DNA of 64,000 bases from positions 1 to 64,000 of the forward strand of contig SHYY01000004.1 of the NCBI GenBank assembly GCA_009692555.1, in the 5' to 3' direction. The notes below the pieces were generated by a model. The model saw nothing but the letters and a program-made list of their open reading frames with translations, did not search any database and had not been told where the DNA came from. The stretch comes from Myxococcales bacterium (GTDB taxonomy: Bacteria > Myxococcota_A > Polyangia > Palsa-1104 > SHYY01). Shown here in pieces: positions 21,943 to 33,703 of the stretch (its first letter is position 1; each line of letters opens with the position of its first letter). The position numbers and the translations under genes were made by a program.

Positions 21943-24807
21943 CTACGGCGTGCAGGTGAGCGGGCCGTTGTTCATGGAGGGCTTGCAGGTGAGGCCCATC
22001 GCGCAGCCGGCCGTGGTGAGGCAGGTCTGGTTCAGGATCGCCGCCACGCAGTTGCCGCCGCTCAGGAGGCTGCAGCGGAGCGAGCAGCAGCTGGTGTTCT
22101 GACCACTTAAGCCGCAGCCACCCGGCGACATTCCGTTCGGGATGCAGATGCAGGCGTTGTTGTTCTGGACCTGCGTGCAGCAGGCCGAGGCGTTGCCGCC
22201 CGAGGGCTGGCTGACCGCGATGCAGGTGCAGTTGCCACCCATCGTCATCGCGCCGCTGCAGCAGGCCGCTGCCATGCCGCCGCTCGGACGGACCTGGAGG
22301 GCCGTCGTCGCGATGCAGCACGAGCCACCGACGATGACCGTGTTGCAGCCGTTGCGCTGGCCGCAGGCCATGCCGCCCTGAGCGCACTGGGTGGAAGCGG
22401 TGCAGCCGCACGACCCGTTCGCCGCGTTGCAGGCCGGGCCCGGGTTGCAGGCCGTGCCGCAGTTGTTGCACTGGCCGCCGGCGACGCCGCAAGCGTTGTT
22501 CTGATTTCCCGGACGGCAGGTGCCGCCGAGGCAGCAGCCGCCATTGCACCCGGTCGCGCCCATGTAGCCGCAGCTGTCGGTGCAGGTCTTGGCGGCGGTG
22601 TCGCAGGTCTGACCCGCCATGTTGAGGGCGGCCTTCGAGCAGTCGGCCGCCGCGGAGCATCCGCACACCGACTTCATGCCGGTCGTGATGCAGACGTGAC
22701 CGGTCGACGCGCTGGTGCAGTCTGCGCAGGTGTTGGTGTAGCCACAGGTGCTGTTGGCCTTCCCGCCGACGCACTTGCCGGCAGAGCAGCAGTTGCCACC
22801 GCCACACGTGCCGTGGCCGAGATCACCGCAGGCCGAGGTGCAGACGCCGGCGGTGCAGGTCGGGGTCGCGCTTGTGCCCGAGTTGCAGTTGGTGCAAGCG
22901 CCGCCCGCCGCGCCGCAGGCGCTGTTCGAGGAGCCGGCCGCGCAGGTGCCGCCCGAGCAGCAGCCACCCTTGCAGAGCTGGTTGGCGTTGCAGACGTTGG
23001 TGCACTGGTGGCTGACCGTGTTGCAGGCCTGGAGGTCGCTGCAGTCGGCGCTGACGTTGCAGCCGCAGGCCAGGCCGCCGATGCACGCGTGGCCGACCTG
23101 CGCGTTGGCGCAACTGACGCACGCCACCGCGGTTCCGCAGGCGGTCGGGGCGTTGCCCGGGACGCACGAGCCGGCGTTGCAGCAGCCGCCGTTGCAGGCC
23201 TGCTGGGCGCTGCACTGGGTCACGCAGAGGTGCGTGGTGATGTTGCACGCGAAGCCGACCGCGCAGTCGGCCGCCTTGTCGCAGCCGCATGCGTTGCTGC
23301 CGTTGCCGACCGGGCGGCAGTAATGGCCCGCGTTGTTGTTCGAGCAATCGACGCAGGCCGCCATGCCCGCGATGAGGCAGGCCGCGGTGGCGCTGCCGTT
23401 CGCGCAGGCGCCGTTGCCGCCGCAGCAGCCGAACTGGCACTTGTTGTTGACGTCGCACTTGTTGTTGCAGACCTTGTTCACGCAGCCGGTGCTCGAGATC
23501 GGGCAATCGCCGGGGAAGGCGGCGCAGCCGCACACACCGCCGTTGCCGGAGGCCACGCACACCTTGCCGATCGGGTTCCCTGCGCAATCGGCGCAGAGGC
23601 CGCCGTTGTTGCCGCACACCTTGCTGGTGCCCTCGATGCCCTTCTGGCAGGTTCCGGCCACCGCCAGGGAGCAGCAGCCGCCGTTGCAGAGGTTGTTCGA
23701 GTCGCACTTGGTGGTGCAGGTGTTGGTGACGGTGTCGCACGCGAAGCCGACGGCGCAGTCCGCCGCGACCTTGCATCCGCAGAACGTCTTCATTGCGACG
23801 GTGAGGCAGGCGGTGCCCATCGCGTTGGCCACGCAGGTGCCGCAGGCCGCCATGCCGAGGGCGCAGCCGGCCTGGACGTCACCGAGGCTGCACTTCTTGT
23901 TGGCCACATCGCAGCAGCCGCCGTTGCACGCGGTGTTCGCGTCGCAGGCGGTGCCACAGACGCCGTTGGTGCAGGCCTGGTTGACGGCGCAGTCGGCCGC
24001 CTTGGCGCAACCGCAGGTGCCATTCATGAGACAGGTCGGGCCGTTCGCGCTCTTGCTGCAGTCGGTGCAGGCACCGGCAGCGACGCCGCAGGCGCCGTTG
24101 GCGATCGCCGCGCACTGATTCATCGCGTTGCAGCAGAAGCCCATGCCGCACGCGCCACCGCCCATGCCACCGACGGCGCAGGCCGTGGTGCAGGCGCCAG
24201 CCGAGCAGCTCGGGGTGCCGGCGCCGCAGGCCGCACAGGCCTTGCCGTCACCGCCGCACTTGCCGTTGTCGTTGCCGGAGAGGCAGTTCGCGCCATCGCA
24301 GCAGCCGCCGTTGCAGGCGAGGCCGCCGGCGCAGGTCGCGTCGCACTGGCCGTTGGCCTGGCAGGCGAAGCCCTTCGGGCAATCCGCCGCGCTGTTGCAG
24401 CCGCACTTCAGGGCGACGCAGGCCTGACCGCCCTGGTTGCCGGTGCAGTCCATACAGGCGCCGATGGCGCCGCAGCTCTGCTGGGTGTTCAGGCAGTCGG
24501 GGCCGGGCTTGGCCATGTCGGGGTCGGGCCCATCGGTGCCGACCATGTCCTCCGTCACGATCGGTGCATCGTCGGTGGAGAGGTCGGCCCCCTCCATGGC
24601 GATGTCCGGCTCGTCCATCGAGATGTCGGGCTCCTCGACGAGGGCCATGTCCCTCTTCACCGAGAGGTCAGGCTTCGTCGTCACCGCGAGGTCGTTAGCG
24701 GGCGTACCACCATCCTCCGTGACGTCGTTGCCGCAACCGAGCAGCCCGGTGGCGGCACCGGTCAGACTCACCGTGAGAAATAAGCGCAACGTCCATTTCA
24801 GGGTCAT
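21943..24807 (-). CDS. Cysteine-rich repeat lipoprotein, paralog 4
   Basis: A 954-aa predicted lipoprotein from ATG 24807 (gggagg upstream) with lipobox LLGC (Cys25). The linker repeats a D-L/M/I pattern (DLSVKRDMALVEEPDISMDE). The repeat array is very like paralog 3: ACNGGCCDGANCLSGNDNGK and GCGCNSAADCPKGFACQANG. The C-terminal end is replaced by different sequence, finishing CAMGLTCKPSMNNGPLTCTP, so the CC-knot tail seen in paralogs 1 and 3 is absent. It is divergent from the NtrC-type regulator gene across a 263-base gap. Role unknown; disulfide-rich surface protein is the best guess. Confidence 0.82.
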   Translation of the reverse strand: MTLKWTLRLFLTVSLTGAATGLLGCGNDVTEDGGTPANDLAVTTKPDLSVKRDMALVEEPDISMDEPDIAMEGADLSTDDAPIVTEDMVGTDGPDPDMAKPGPDCLNTQQSCGAIGACMDCTGNQGGQACVALKCGCNSAADCPKGFACQANGQCDATCAGGLACNGGCCDGANCLSGNDNGKCGGDGKACAACGAGTPSCSAGACTTACAVGGMGGGACGMGFCCNAMNQCAAIANGACGVAAGACTDCSKSANGPTCLMNGTCGCAKAADCAVNQACTNGVCGTACDANTACNGGCCDVANKKCSLGDVQAGCALGMAACGTCVANAMGTACLTVAMKTFCGCKVAADCAVGFACDTVTNTCTTKCDSNNLCNGGCCSLAVAGTCQKGIEGTSKVCGNNGGLCADCAGNPIGKVCVASGNGGVCGCAAFPGDCPISSTGCVNKVCNNKCDVNNKCQFGCCGGNGACANGSATAACLIAGMAACVDCSNNNAGHYCRPVGNGSNACGCDKAADCAVGFACNITTHLCVTQCSAQQACNGGCCNAGSCVPGNAPTACGTAVACVSCANAQVGHACIGGLACGCNVSADCSDLQACNTVSHQCTNVCNANQLCKGGCCSGGTCAAGSSNSACGAAGGACTNCNSGTSATPTCTAGVCTSACGDLGHGTCGGGNCCSAGKCVGGKANSTCGYTNTCADCTSASTGHVCITTGMKSVCGCSAAADCSKAALNMAGQTCDTAAKTCTDSCGYMGATGCNGGCCLGGTCRPGNQNNACGVAGGQCNNCGTACNPGPACNAANGSCGCTASTQCAQGGMACGQRNGCNTVIVGGSCCIATTALQVRPSGGMAAACCSGAMTMGGNCTCIAVSQPSGGNASACCTQVQNNNACICIPNGMSPGGCGLSGQNTSCCSLRCSLLSGGNCVAAILNQTCLTTAGCAMGLTCKPSMNNGPLTCTP

Positions 24808-24845
24808 AAGCGGCCTCCCAAATTGTGGTTTTCAACCGGCGGCGG

Positions 24846-24854
24846 GATGGTCGC
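24846..24854 (-). promoter_or_regulatory. Extended -10 of cysteine-rich lipoprotein paralog 4
   Basis: Reads TGCGACCAT on the minus strand, about 39 bases before ATG 24807; the weakest of the four related elements. Confidence 0.35.
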
Positions 24855-24869
24855 ACGGGAGCCGACGAA

Positions 24870-24900
24870 TAAAAAGGGGAACCCATGGGTGCCCTTCAAG
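24870..24900. repeat. AT-flanked palindrome related to the REP-like family
   Basis: AAAAAGG precedes a palindrome ACCCATGGGT (24880-24889) flanked by AAGGG/CCCTT and then a T run after 24899. The pattern AAAAAGG-ACCC-GGGT-CCTT matches the hairpin core in gspI at 34870 and the repeats at 58.2 kb. It lies in the divergent gap between lipoprotein paralog 4 and the NtrC-type regulator. A TTGACA hexamer lies further on at 24938-24943, with no clear -10 partner. Confidence 0.5.
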
Positions 24901-25070
24901 TTTTTCACGCGCCTTATTGTGACAAATTGGCCGGGCGTTGACAAAACGGCACGATGGCGTAGCCTCGGGAACGATACGAGGAGGTCTGTGATGCAACTTA
25001 GTCGTTTATATTCAGTTAGTTGTTGTCGTGTTGACCGCTGGCGCGTGGTTCGCAGAGGAGCCCGGATCCA

Positions 25071-26504
25071 ATGAGCACTCCGACTCTGCTGGTGGTGGAC
25101 GATGAGCCCTCGAACCTCGAATCTCTGGTGCGGATCTTCGGCCGCGAGGGCATGAACGTCCTCGCCGCGCCCGATGGAAGGGAGGCGCTCGAGACCCTGC
25201 GCAAGCAGCGGATCGATGTGCTGCTGACCGATCTGATGATGCCCGGGATGACGGGCGTCGATCTCCTCAAGGCGGCGCGCGCGGTCGCGCCCGAGACCGA
25301 GGTGATCCTCATGACCGCCTACGGCACCGTCGAGACGGCGGTGGAGGCGATGAAGGAGGGGGCGTACGACTTCATCATCAAGCCGCTCAAGCGCGCTCAC
25401 GTCGTGCGGGTGGTGGCGAAGGCGCTCGAGAAGCAATCGCTGCTGGTCGAGAACCGCGCGCTCCGGGTGCAGCTCGACAACGTTCGACGGAAGCCGATCG
25501 TCGGGCAGTCGCTGGCGATGCGCCGCACGCTCGACATGGTGACCCAGGCCGCCCCGTCGGTGGCGACGGTGCTCCTGCTCGGCGAGTCGGGCACCGGGAA
25601 GGAGCTGCTGGCGCGGCAGGTCCACGATCTCTCGCCGCGCGCGGGGAGACCGTTCGTGCCGGTCAACTGCGCGGCGATCCCGGAGTCGATCCTCGAGGCG
25701 GAGCTGTTCGGCTACGAGAAGGGGGCGTTCACCGGCGCGGTCACGCGGCGCGACGGACGCTTCGCACACGCCGACGGCGGGACCCTGTTCCTCGACGAGA
25801 TCGGGGAGATCGCACCGTCGGTCCAGGTGAAGCTCCTCCGCGTACTGCAGGAGGGGGAGATCGAGCGGCTCGGCGGCAAGTCGCAGAAGATCGATATCCG
25901 CCTCGTCGCGGCGACCAACAAGGATCTCAAGCGCGCGGTGGCCGAGGGGCGCTTCCGGGAAGATCTCTACTACCGCCTCAACGTGATCGCGGTGACCGTG
26001 CCGCCGTTGCGCGACCGCAGCGATGACATCCCGCTGCTGGTGGATCACTTCCTCACCCGCTTCCGGGAGAAGAACCAGAAGACGCTGTCGGGCTGCACGC
26101 GCGCGGCGATCGAGGCGCTGTGCGACTACGGCTGGCCGGGCAACGTGCGCGAGCTCGAGAACGCGATCGAGCGGGCGGTCGTGCTCACCAAGTCGAGCAC
26201 CATCGACGTCGATGATCTCCCGCGTGAGGTGTTCGCCGAGCACACCGGCGAGCCGCCCCTGCGCGGCGCGGGCGCAGCCGGCCGGGCACTCTCCTTCGAG
26301 ATCGGAACGCCGCTCGAGGAGATCGAGCGCCGCGTGATCCACGAGACGCTCAAGCAGACCCGCGGGGACAAGCGCCTCGCCGCCCAGCTCCTCGGGATCT
26401 CCACGCGCACGATCTACCGGATGCTCGATCGCGATCGGATCGAGGAGCGCGATCTCGACGAAGACGACCCGGCGGGCGGGAAATCCGCCGAAGCGCACGA
26501 ATAG
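25071..26504 (+). CDS. NtrC-family sigma54-dependent response regulator
   Basis: A 477-aa regulator with three domains. Residues 1-120 are a receiver with acidic pair DD (10-11) and phospho-acceptor Asp54 in LLTDLMMPG. Residues about 138-375 are the AAA+ sigma54 activator: Walker A GESGTGKE and the sigma54-contacting GAFTGA at 218-223. The C-terminus is a Fis-type helix-turn-helix (DKRLAAQLLGISTRTIYRML). It would turn phosphorylation into sigma54 promoter opening. A near-perfect sigma54 promoter lies 116 bases downstream, ahead of gspC, so control of the secretion operon is likely. Its cognate kinase is not adjacent. Confidence 0.94.
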   Translation: MSTPTLLVVDDEPSNLESLVRIFGREGMNVLAAPDGREALETLRKQRIDVLLTDLMMPGMTGVDLLKAARAVAPETEVILMTAYGTVETAVEAMKEGAYDFIIKPLKRAHVVRVVAKALEKQSLLVENRALRVQLDNVRRKPIVGQSLAMRRTLDMVTQAAPSVATVLLLGESGTGKELLARQVHDLSPRAGRPFVPVNCAAIPESILEAELFGYEKGAFTGAVTRRDGRFAHADGGTLFLDEIGEIAPSVQVKLLRVLQEGEIERLGGKSQKIDIRLVAATNKDLKRAVAEGRFREDLYYRLNVIAVTVPPLRDRSDDIPLLVDHFLTRFREKNQKTLSGCTRAAIEALCDYGWPGNVRELENAIERAVVLTKSSTIDVDDLPREVFAEHTGEPPLRGAGAAGRALSFEIGTPLEEIERRVIHETLKQTRGDKRLAAQLLGISTRTIYRMLDRDRIEERDLDEDDPAGGKSAEAHE

Positions 26505-26518
26505 CCCCTCCTGCCAGC

Positions 26519-26548
26519 TTGTCCCGAGGCGCCCAACCTCGCTGACAA
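26519..26548. other. Interrupted dyad between the regulator gene and gspC
   Basis: TTGTC and GAGG on the left match CCTC and GACAA on the right around a short centre. A second palindrome, CAAGTACTTG, lies at 26596-26605. Either could be the activator's upstream binding site, about 70-100 bases or 15-25 bases before the sigma54 promoter; the first could also end the regulator transcript. Confidence 0.4.
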
Positions 26549-26619
26549 AATGGCATCGACAACGCCGCTTCCCTGGTCCATTCTCCCCGTCCCTTCAAGT
26601 ACTTGGACAACACCCCCCC

Positions 26620-26635
26620 TGGCACCTCGGTTGCT
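26620..26635 (+). promoter_or_regulatory. Sigma54 (-24/-12) promoter of the type II secretion operon
   Basis: TGGCAC (26620-26625), five bases, then TTGCT (26631-26635) matches the sigma54 consensus TGGCAC-N5-TTGCW at all fixed positions, with the GG and GC ten bases apart. Transcription would begin near 26646, just before gspC at 26659. Confidence 0.8.
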
Positions 26636-26658
26636 ACACCCGCGGTGGGCAAAGGCCG

Positions 26659-27615
26659 ATGGACGTCCTCCTCAAGAAATATTTCTGGATCCTCACCCTC
26701 GGGGTGACCGGGGTCTGTGCCGCCCTCGGCGGGCGCACCGCATCGCGCTTCATCACCCAGTCGTTCCTGGTCGCCGACGAGAGCCAGGCACCATCGCGCC
26801 GGGCCTACGTCAACAGCGCCGACCGGGTGCGCTCGAAGGAGGTCGAGGGGATCGTCAAGCGCAACGTCTTCTGCTCGGCCTGCTCGCCGATCGTCCCGTC
26901 GGGCGATAACCCGGCGGGGCCCGTGGAGGAGATCTCCAACGAGCCGCGGCGCACCGAGATGCAGCTCGAGCTGGTCTCGACGATGGTGGTGCCGGGCGAC
27001 GAGAAATGGTCGATGGCGGTGATCCGCGACACCTCGACCAAGGAAAAGGATCCGGGCCTCTATCGCAGCGGCTCGCTGCTCCCGGGCGACGCGGCGACGG
27101 TCGTGCGGATCATCGAGAAGAAGGTCTACTTCACCAACAACAATCACCTCGAGTACCTCGAGCTCGATCCGGGCGCGAACGCCAAGGTGGCCAACGCGGG
27201 CGGCGGCAACGAGTACGTCGCGATGGCCCAGCCGGTGTCCGCAGCGACGGGAGATCCGCTCGACAACGACATCAACCGCGGCGTGCGCTGCGTGGGATCG
27301 AACTGCGAGATCGACCGCTCCCTGGTCGACAAGCTGCTCTCCAACACCACCATGCTCGCCACCTCGGCGCGCTTCGTCCCGTCGATCAAGGACGGGCGCC
27401 CGAACGGCTTCAAGCTCTACGCGATCCGCCCGAACTCCATCTTCGGGAAGATCGGCCTCCAGAACGGCGACACGGTGAAATCGATCAACGGGATGGAGAT
27501 GTCGAGCCCCGACCAGGCGCTCGGCGTGTACACCAAGGTCCGCACGGCCAGCCACCTCACCGTCTCGGTGGAGCGGCGCGGCGAGACCGCCACGCTGGAC
27601 TACACGATCCGATGA
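26659..27615 (+). CDS. gspC: Type II secretion system protein GspC
   Basis: A 318-aa inner-membrane protein that links the secretin to the inner-membrane platform. One membrane segment near residues 8-32 (FWILTLGVTGVCAALGGRTA) is followed by a homology region starting KEVEGIVKRNVFC. A PDZ domain occupies about 240-318, with FKLYAIRPNSIFGKIGLQNG as its ligand-binding groove region. A CSAC pair at 72-75 and two later cysteines may form disulfides. It is the first gene of a complete gspC-gspN operon behind a sigma54 promoter. Confidence 0.9.
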   Translation: MDVLLKKYFWILTLGVTGVCAALGGRTASRFITQSFLVADESQAPSRRAYVNSADRVRSKEVEGIVKRNVFCSACSPIVPSGDNPAGPVEEISNEPRRTEMQLELVSTMVVPGDEKWSMAVIRDTSTKEKDPGLYRSGSLLPGDAATVVRIIEKKVYFTNNNHLEYLELDPGANAKVANAGGGNEYVAMAQPVSAATGDPLDNDINRGVRCVGSNCEIDRSLVDKLLSNTTMLATSARFVPSIKDGRPNGFKLYAIRPNSIFGKIGLQNGDTVKSINGMEMSSPDQALGVYTKVRTASHLTVSVERRGETATLDYTIR

Positions 27616-27661
27616 CGCGCACGCCAGCAGGTCAGGCGTGGGGCGACACGATGAGGCCTCG

Positions 27662-30531
27662 ATGAAATTGATCCGGTGGGTAGTGCCGCTCTCCGCTGCC
27701 GCGCTCACGCTGACGCCGTGCGTGTTCGCGCAGCCGCGCATCACCGCCCCGGCGGCCGCCAAGCCCCCGCCCGCGGCGACGGGACGGCCGACCTCGCTCG
27801 CACCGCTTGCCGCGGCGACGGGCAAGGGCGCATCGGGAGCGGCCGCGAGGACGCCCCCGGCCATGACGACGACCGGAACCGGCAAGCCCGCGCCGTTAGC
27901 CAAGCCTCCCGCCACCAGCCGCCCCCCGAGCAGCCTCCAGAATGGCCAGCCACCGTCGGGAAACCCCGATCCCGGCTTCGGCATCGGACCGGGCATCGGC
28001 GCGGGTGGCGCCAACTTCCCCGAGGGAATGCCCGCCGAGAAGGCGATCGCCACCGAGTGCAAGGACAAGATCCCGCCCAACAAGAAGTTCAAGATCGACT
28101 TCCGCGGCGAGGTCGAGCTCTCGCAGCTCGTGCAGTGGCTCGCCCCGACGCTGTGCCGGCCGGTGATCGTGCCCCAGAACCTGCGCCAGCAGAAGGTGAC
28201 GATCTACTCGCCCGGCCTGGTGACCGCCGAGGAGGCGCAGCGCCTGTTCCTCGCGTCGCTGACCTCGATGGGCCTGACGGTGCAGCCCGAGGGCGGCAAG
28301 GGGCACGAGGTGTTCACGATCATCGAATCGAACCGCGCCCACGAGTTGCCGGTGCCGCTCTACGGGCCGGACGCGCAGGCCCCCTCCAGCTCCGCCTTCG
28401 TCACCAAGCTGATCCGGATGAAGAACATCACCACCGACGAGATCCTCCAGACGCTCAACCGCCTGAAGACCAAGGACGGCGACATCGTCGCCTTCGCGCC
28501 CGCCGGGACGCTGATCATCACCGACCTCTCCGAGAACATCCGGCGCATGGAGGCGATCATCAATCAGCTCGATGTGCAGCCGCTCGGCGCCGAGAAGATC
28601 TGGGTCCACAAGCTCCACAACACGGCCGCGTCGGAGATGGCGGCGATGCTGGAGAAGATCTTCCAGCCGAGCAAGGGGGCGGCCCAGCCGGGGGGGCGTC
28701 CCGGCGGGCGGGCGATGCACCTCGCGCAGTCGGTGACCAGTCCACCGGCGGTGACACCCGGCGCGGCGCCGGGATCGGCCACCGAGACCTCAGGGCCCGC
28801 GTTCGGCAGCGTCAGCGTCTCGCAGATCATCCCGGAAGATCGCTCGAACACCCTGATCATCGTCGCCAGCGACAAGGCCTTCTCGTTCATCCTCTCGCTC
28901 ATCCAGCGCCTCGACCAGGCCGGCGGCCCGCTCGACAACGCCGGCGATCGCATCCACGTCCACTTCCTCAACAACGCCACCGCCGATGAGATCGCCGCGA
29001 CGCTCTCCGGCCTCGGCGTCGGGGTCTCGGGCTCGCGCGGCCGCACCGGCGCGCGGGCGACCGGCGGTCCGGCGGGTGGAACGCCCGGCCAGGCGGGTGC
29101 GCTGTTCGAAGGCGAGGTCAAGGTCGCCGCCGACAAACCAACGAATTCGCTGGTGATTGTCGCCTCCGGGCGCGATTACCTCACGGTGCGCGACCTCGTC
29201 CGCAAGCTCGATATCACGCGCCGCCAGGTGTTCATCGAGGCCACCATCCTCGAGGTGTCGCTCGACAAGGCGCGCAAGCTCGGGGCGGCCTTCCACGGCG
29301 GCGGCACGGTCCTCGACGGCGACAACAAGTCGCTCCTCTTCGGCGGCTCGGAGCCGAACGGGCAGGCCAACTCGCTGTTCTTCTCCCCGGCGGCGCTGAC
29401 CGGCCTCGCCGCCGGCCTGCGCGGGCCCGCGATCCCGGGCGCCGATACGCTCCTCGGCCTCCCGCCCGGCCAGTCGGTGCCGAGCTTCGGGGTGTTCATC
29501 CAGGCGCTGCAGAACAACAACGACGTCAACGTCGTCTCGATGCCGCACATCCTCACCTCCGACAACGAGAAGGCCACCATCCAGGTCGGCCGCAACCTGC
29601 CTTTCCCGGGGTCGCTCGGCGGCTTCCCGGGCGCGGGGGGCGCTGCCGCGGGGGCTGCTGCCGCCTTCGGTATCGGCACGTCGGTGCAGCGGCAGGACGT
29701 GGCGCTGAAGATGGACGTCACCCCGCACGTCAACGACTCGGACATGGTGCGGCTCGAGCTGGACGCCGAGATCTCCGACGTGGCCTCGGAGAACTTCAAC
29801 GGCCTCGGCCCGGCCACCGACAAGCGCACGGTGAAGACCACGGTATCGGTGCGCGATCAGCAGTCGGTGGTGATCGGCGGCCTGGTGAAGGATCGCATCG
29901 CCGAGAGCATCGACAAGGTGCCGCTGCTCGGCGACATCCCGATCCTCGGCTACCTGTTCAAGTTCACCCGCAAGACCATCCTGAAGCAGAACCTGCTGAT
30001 CATCCTCACCCCCTACGTGATCAAGGATCCGATGGATCTGCGGCGGATCTTCGAGCGCAAGATCCGCGATCGCAAGGAGTTCCTCGAGCGCTACAGCGCC
30101 TTCCAGGATGAGCACAACTACGACCCCGAGATCGACTACCGCCGGAAGCGTGGCCTGCTCGAGGAGATCAATCGCACCGCCATCGAGGCCGAGCTGGAGG
30201 CCGCTGAGCTGCGCACCGCCCAGGCGTCGATGCAGGAGCGCTTCCAGGAGGGGCCGGTCGAGCCGGTGGACATCCCGCGCGGGCGGGGCGGCGCGCTGCG
30301 GCCGGGCGCAGGGGAGCGTATCAACGAGGACGAGTCGCCGGGCACGCAGCCAGTCCCGTCGCCGCCGTCGCCACGAGAACGTCCGGTGCGCCAGCGCCAG
30401 CGCGAGCGGATGGTCCCGAACGTCCCGCAGATGGAGGACAGCGTGCCGCCGCCGACCGGTGCGCCCGCGCTGCCCGAGTCGCCGCGGGGCGAGGCACCGG
30501 TGCCGCAGCCAGCGACGGCAGGAGACCGGTA

Positions 30532-30532
<1 letters not shown>
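27662..30532 (+). CDS. gspD: Type II secretion system secretin GspD
   Basis: A 956-aa outer-membrane secretin. Signal peptide MKLIRWVVPLSAAALTLTPC is followed by a long Pro/Ala linker (about 25-115), the N0 domain, three N domains (N1-N3) that include TNSLVIVASGRDYLTVRDLV, and the secretin beta-barrel region ending in SVVIGGLVKDRIAESIDKVP and LGDIPILGYLFK. A C-terminal extension of about 150 residues, rich in charged residues and proline, is longer than in many secretins. I start at ATG 27662. It overlaps gspE by one base. No pilotin gene is adjacent. Confidence 0.95.
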
Positions 30533-32406
<1,874 letters not shown>

Positions 32407-32412
32407 CGCCGG

Positions 32413-33684
32413 ATGCCGGTCTTTTCCTACAAGGGCTTCGCGGCGAGCGGCAAGCCGGTGTCGGGCGTCAAGGACGCCGACAACGTCCGCAATTTACGCG
32501 CAATCCTGAAGCGCGACGGGATCTTCCTCACCACCGCCAAGGAGGCCAACCTGCGCGCCGCCGCCGCCGAGGCCGCGGGCGACACCGGGATCGGGATCCT
32601 GCGGATCTTCACCGGCCTCTCGCCGGGCGGGCTCACCGCGGGCCGGCAGAACGCGGACAAGCGACAGGTGGCGATCCTCACCCGCCAGCTCGGCGTGCTC
32701 TTGAAGGCCGGCGTGCCGCTCTCGGAGGCGCTCGGCGCGCTGGTCGAGCAGTCGGAGCGCCCCGCGCTGAAGCGCATCCTCGCCGACGTGAAGACCCAGG
32801 TGAACGAGGGATCGTCGCTGGCCGACGCTCTGGCCCGCCACCCCGGCTCGTTCGAGGACCTCTTCATCAACATGGTCCGCGCCGGCGAGGCCTCGGGCAA
32901 CCTCGACACCGTGCTCTTCCGCCTCGCCGAGTTCCTCGACGCGCAGAACCGCCTGCGCGGGAAGATCATCTCGGCGATGTTCTACCCGGTGGCGATGGCC
33001 TGCATCGGCATCGTGATCATGGGCATCCTGATGCTCACCGTCGTGCCGAAGGTCACCTCGATGTTCGCCGACACCGGGCAGGTGCTGCCCTGGAACACCC
33101 GCCTGATGATCTTCGTCTCCGACATGATCGGCGGCTACTGGTACCTGATCATCGCCTGGGTCTTCGGGTCGGTGATCGGCTTCCGCTACTGGAAGAAGAC
33201 GCCGCGCGGGCGCATGACCTTCGACAGGATGATCCTCCGCCTGTGGGTGATAGGACCCCTGGCGCGGATGATCGCGATCAGCCGCTTCGCGAAGACCCTC
33301 TCGACGATGCTGGCCTCGGGCGTGCCGCTCCTCCGCGCGCTCGACATCGTGAAGAACATCCTCGGCAACGTCACCCTCACCAAGGTGATCGAGGAGGCCA
33401 AGGAGTCGATCAAGGAGGGCGAGTCGATCGCCGCGCCGCTGCGCCGCTCGGGGGAATTTCCGCCCATCGTGACGCATATGATTGCGGTGGGTGAGCGCAC
33501 CGGGCAGCTCGAGCCGATGCTGGAGAACGTCGCCGAGTCGTACGACGTCGAGACCGACATGAAGATCGCGCGGCTCACCACCCTGCTCGAGCCGGTGATG
33601 ATCCTGATCATGGGCGGCTCGGTGGCGTTTGTGGTGTTTTCGATCTTGTTGCCGATTTTGCAGATGAACGAGTTTGTGTCCTGA
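32413..33684 (+). CDS. gspF: Type II secretion system inner-membrane protein GspF
   Basis: A 423-aa platform protein with two GspF domains, each with the L..G.pl..aL signature: LGVLLKAGVPLSEALGALVE and LSTMLASGVPLLRALDIVKN. Three membrane segments lie near 195-220, 245-265 and 390-415, giving the usual topology with two cytoplasmic domains that contact GspE and GspL. It follows gspE by six bases. Confidence 0.95.
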   Translation: MPVFSYKGFAASGKPVSGVKDADNVRNLRAILKRDGIFLTTAKEANLRAAAAEAAGDTGIGILRIFTGLSPGGLTAGRQNADKRQVAILTRQLGVLLKAGVPLSEALGALVEQSERPALKRILADVKTQVNEGSSLADALARHPGSFEDLFINMVRAGEASGNLDTVLFRLAEFLDAQNRLRGKIISAMFYPVAMACIGIVIMGILMLTVVPKVTSMFADTGQVLPWNTRLMIFVSDMIGGYWYLIIAWVFGSVIGFRYWKKTPRGRMTFDRMILRLWVIGPLARMIAISRFAKTLSTMLASGVPLLRALDIVKNILGNVTLTKVIEEAKESIKEGESIAAPLRRSGEFPPIVTHMIAVGERTGQLEPMLENVAESYDVETDMKIARLTTLLEPVMILIMGGSVAFVVFSILLPILQMNEFVS

Positions 33685-33703
33685 ACCCAGCCGAAGGAGT
33701 CGG

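Noticed and set aside
15974..22110. Long plus-strand frames (937 and 1,122 codons) opposite lipoprotein paralogs 2 and 3
   Set aside because: Same effect as above: low-complexity Ala/Gly/Arg products that span two minus-strand genes and their promoters and terminators.
7478..24807. Repetitive DNA considered as a CRISPR array
   Set aside because: Repeats are in coding frame, about 145-200 bases long, diverged, and encode cysteine-spaced protein units; no identical 24-40 base repeats with unique spacers.
24931..24945. TGGCCGGGCGTTGAC as a sigma54 promoter before the regulator gene
   Set aside because: The spacing between GG and the TTG is one base short and the required GC at -12 is missing.
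24823..25074. An 83-codon plus-strand frame ahead of the NtrC-type regulator
   Set aside because: It spans the REP-like hairpin and a TTGACA hexamer, has an atypical composition and no family features; probably the regulator's upstream region.
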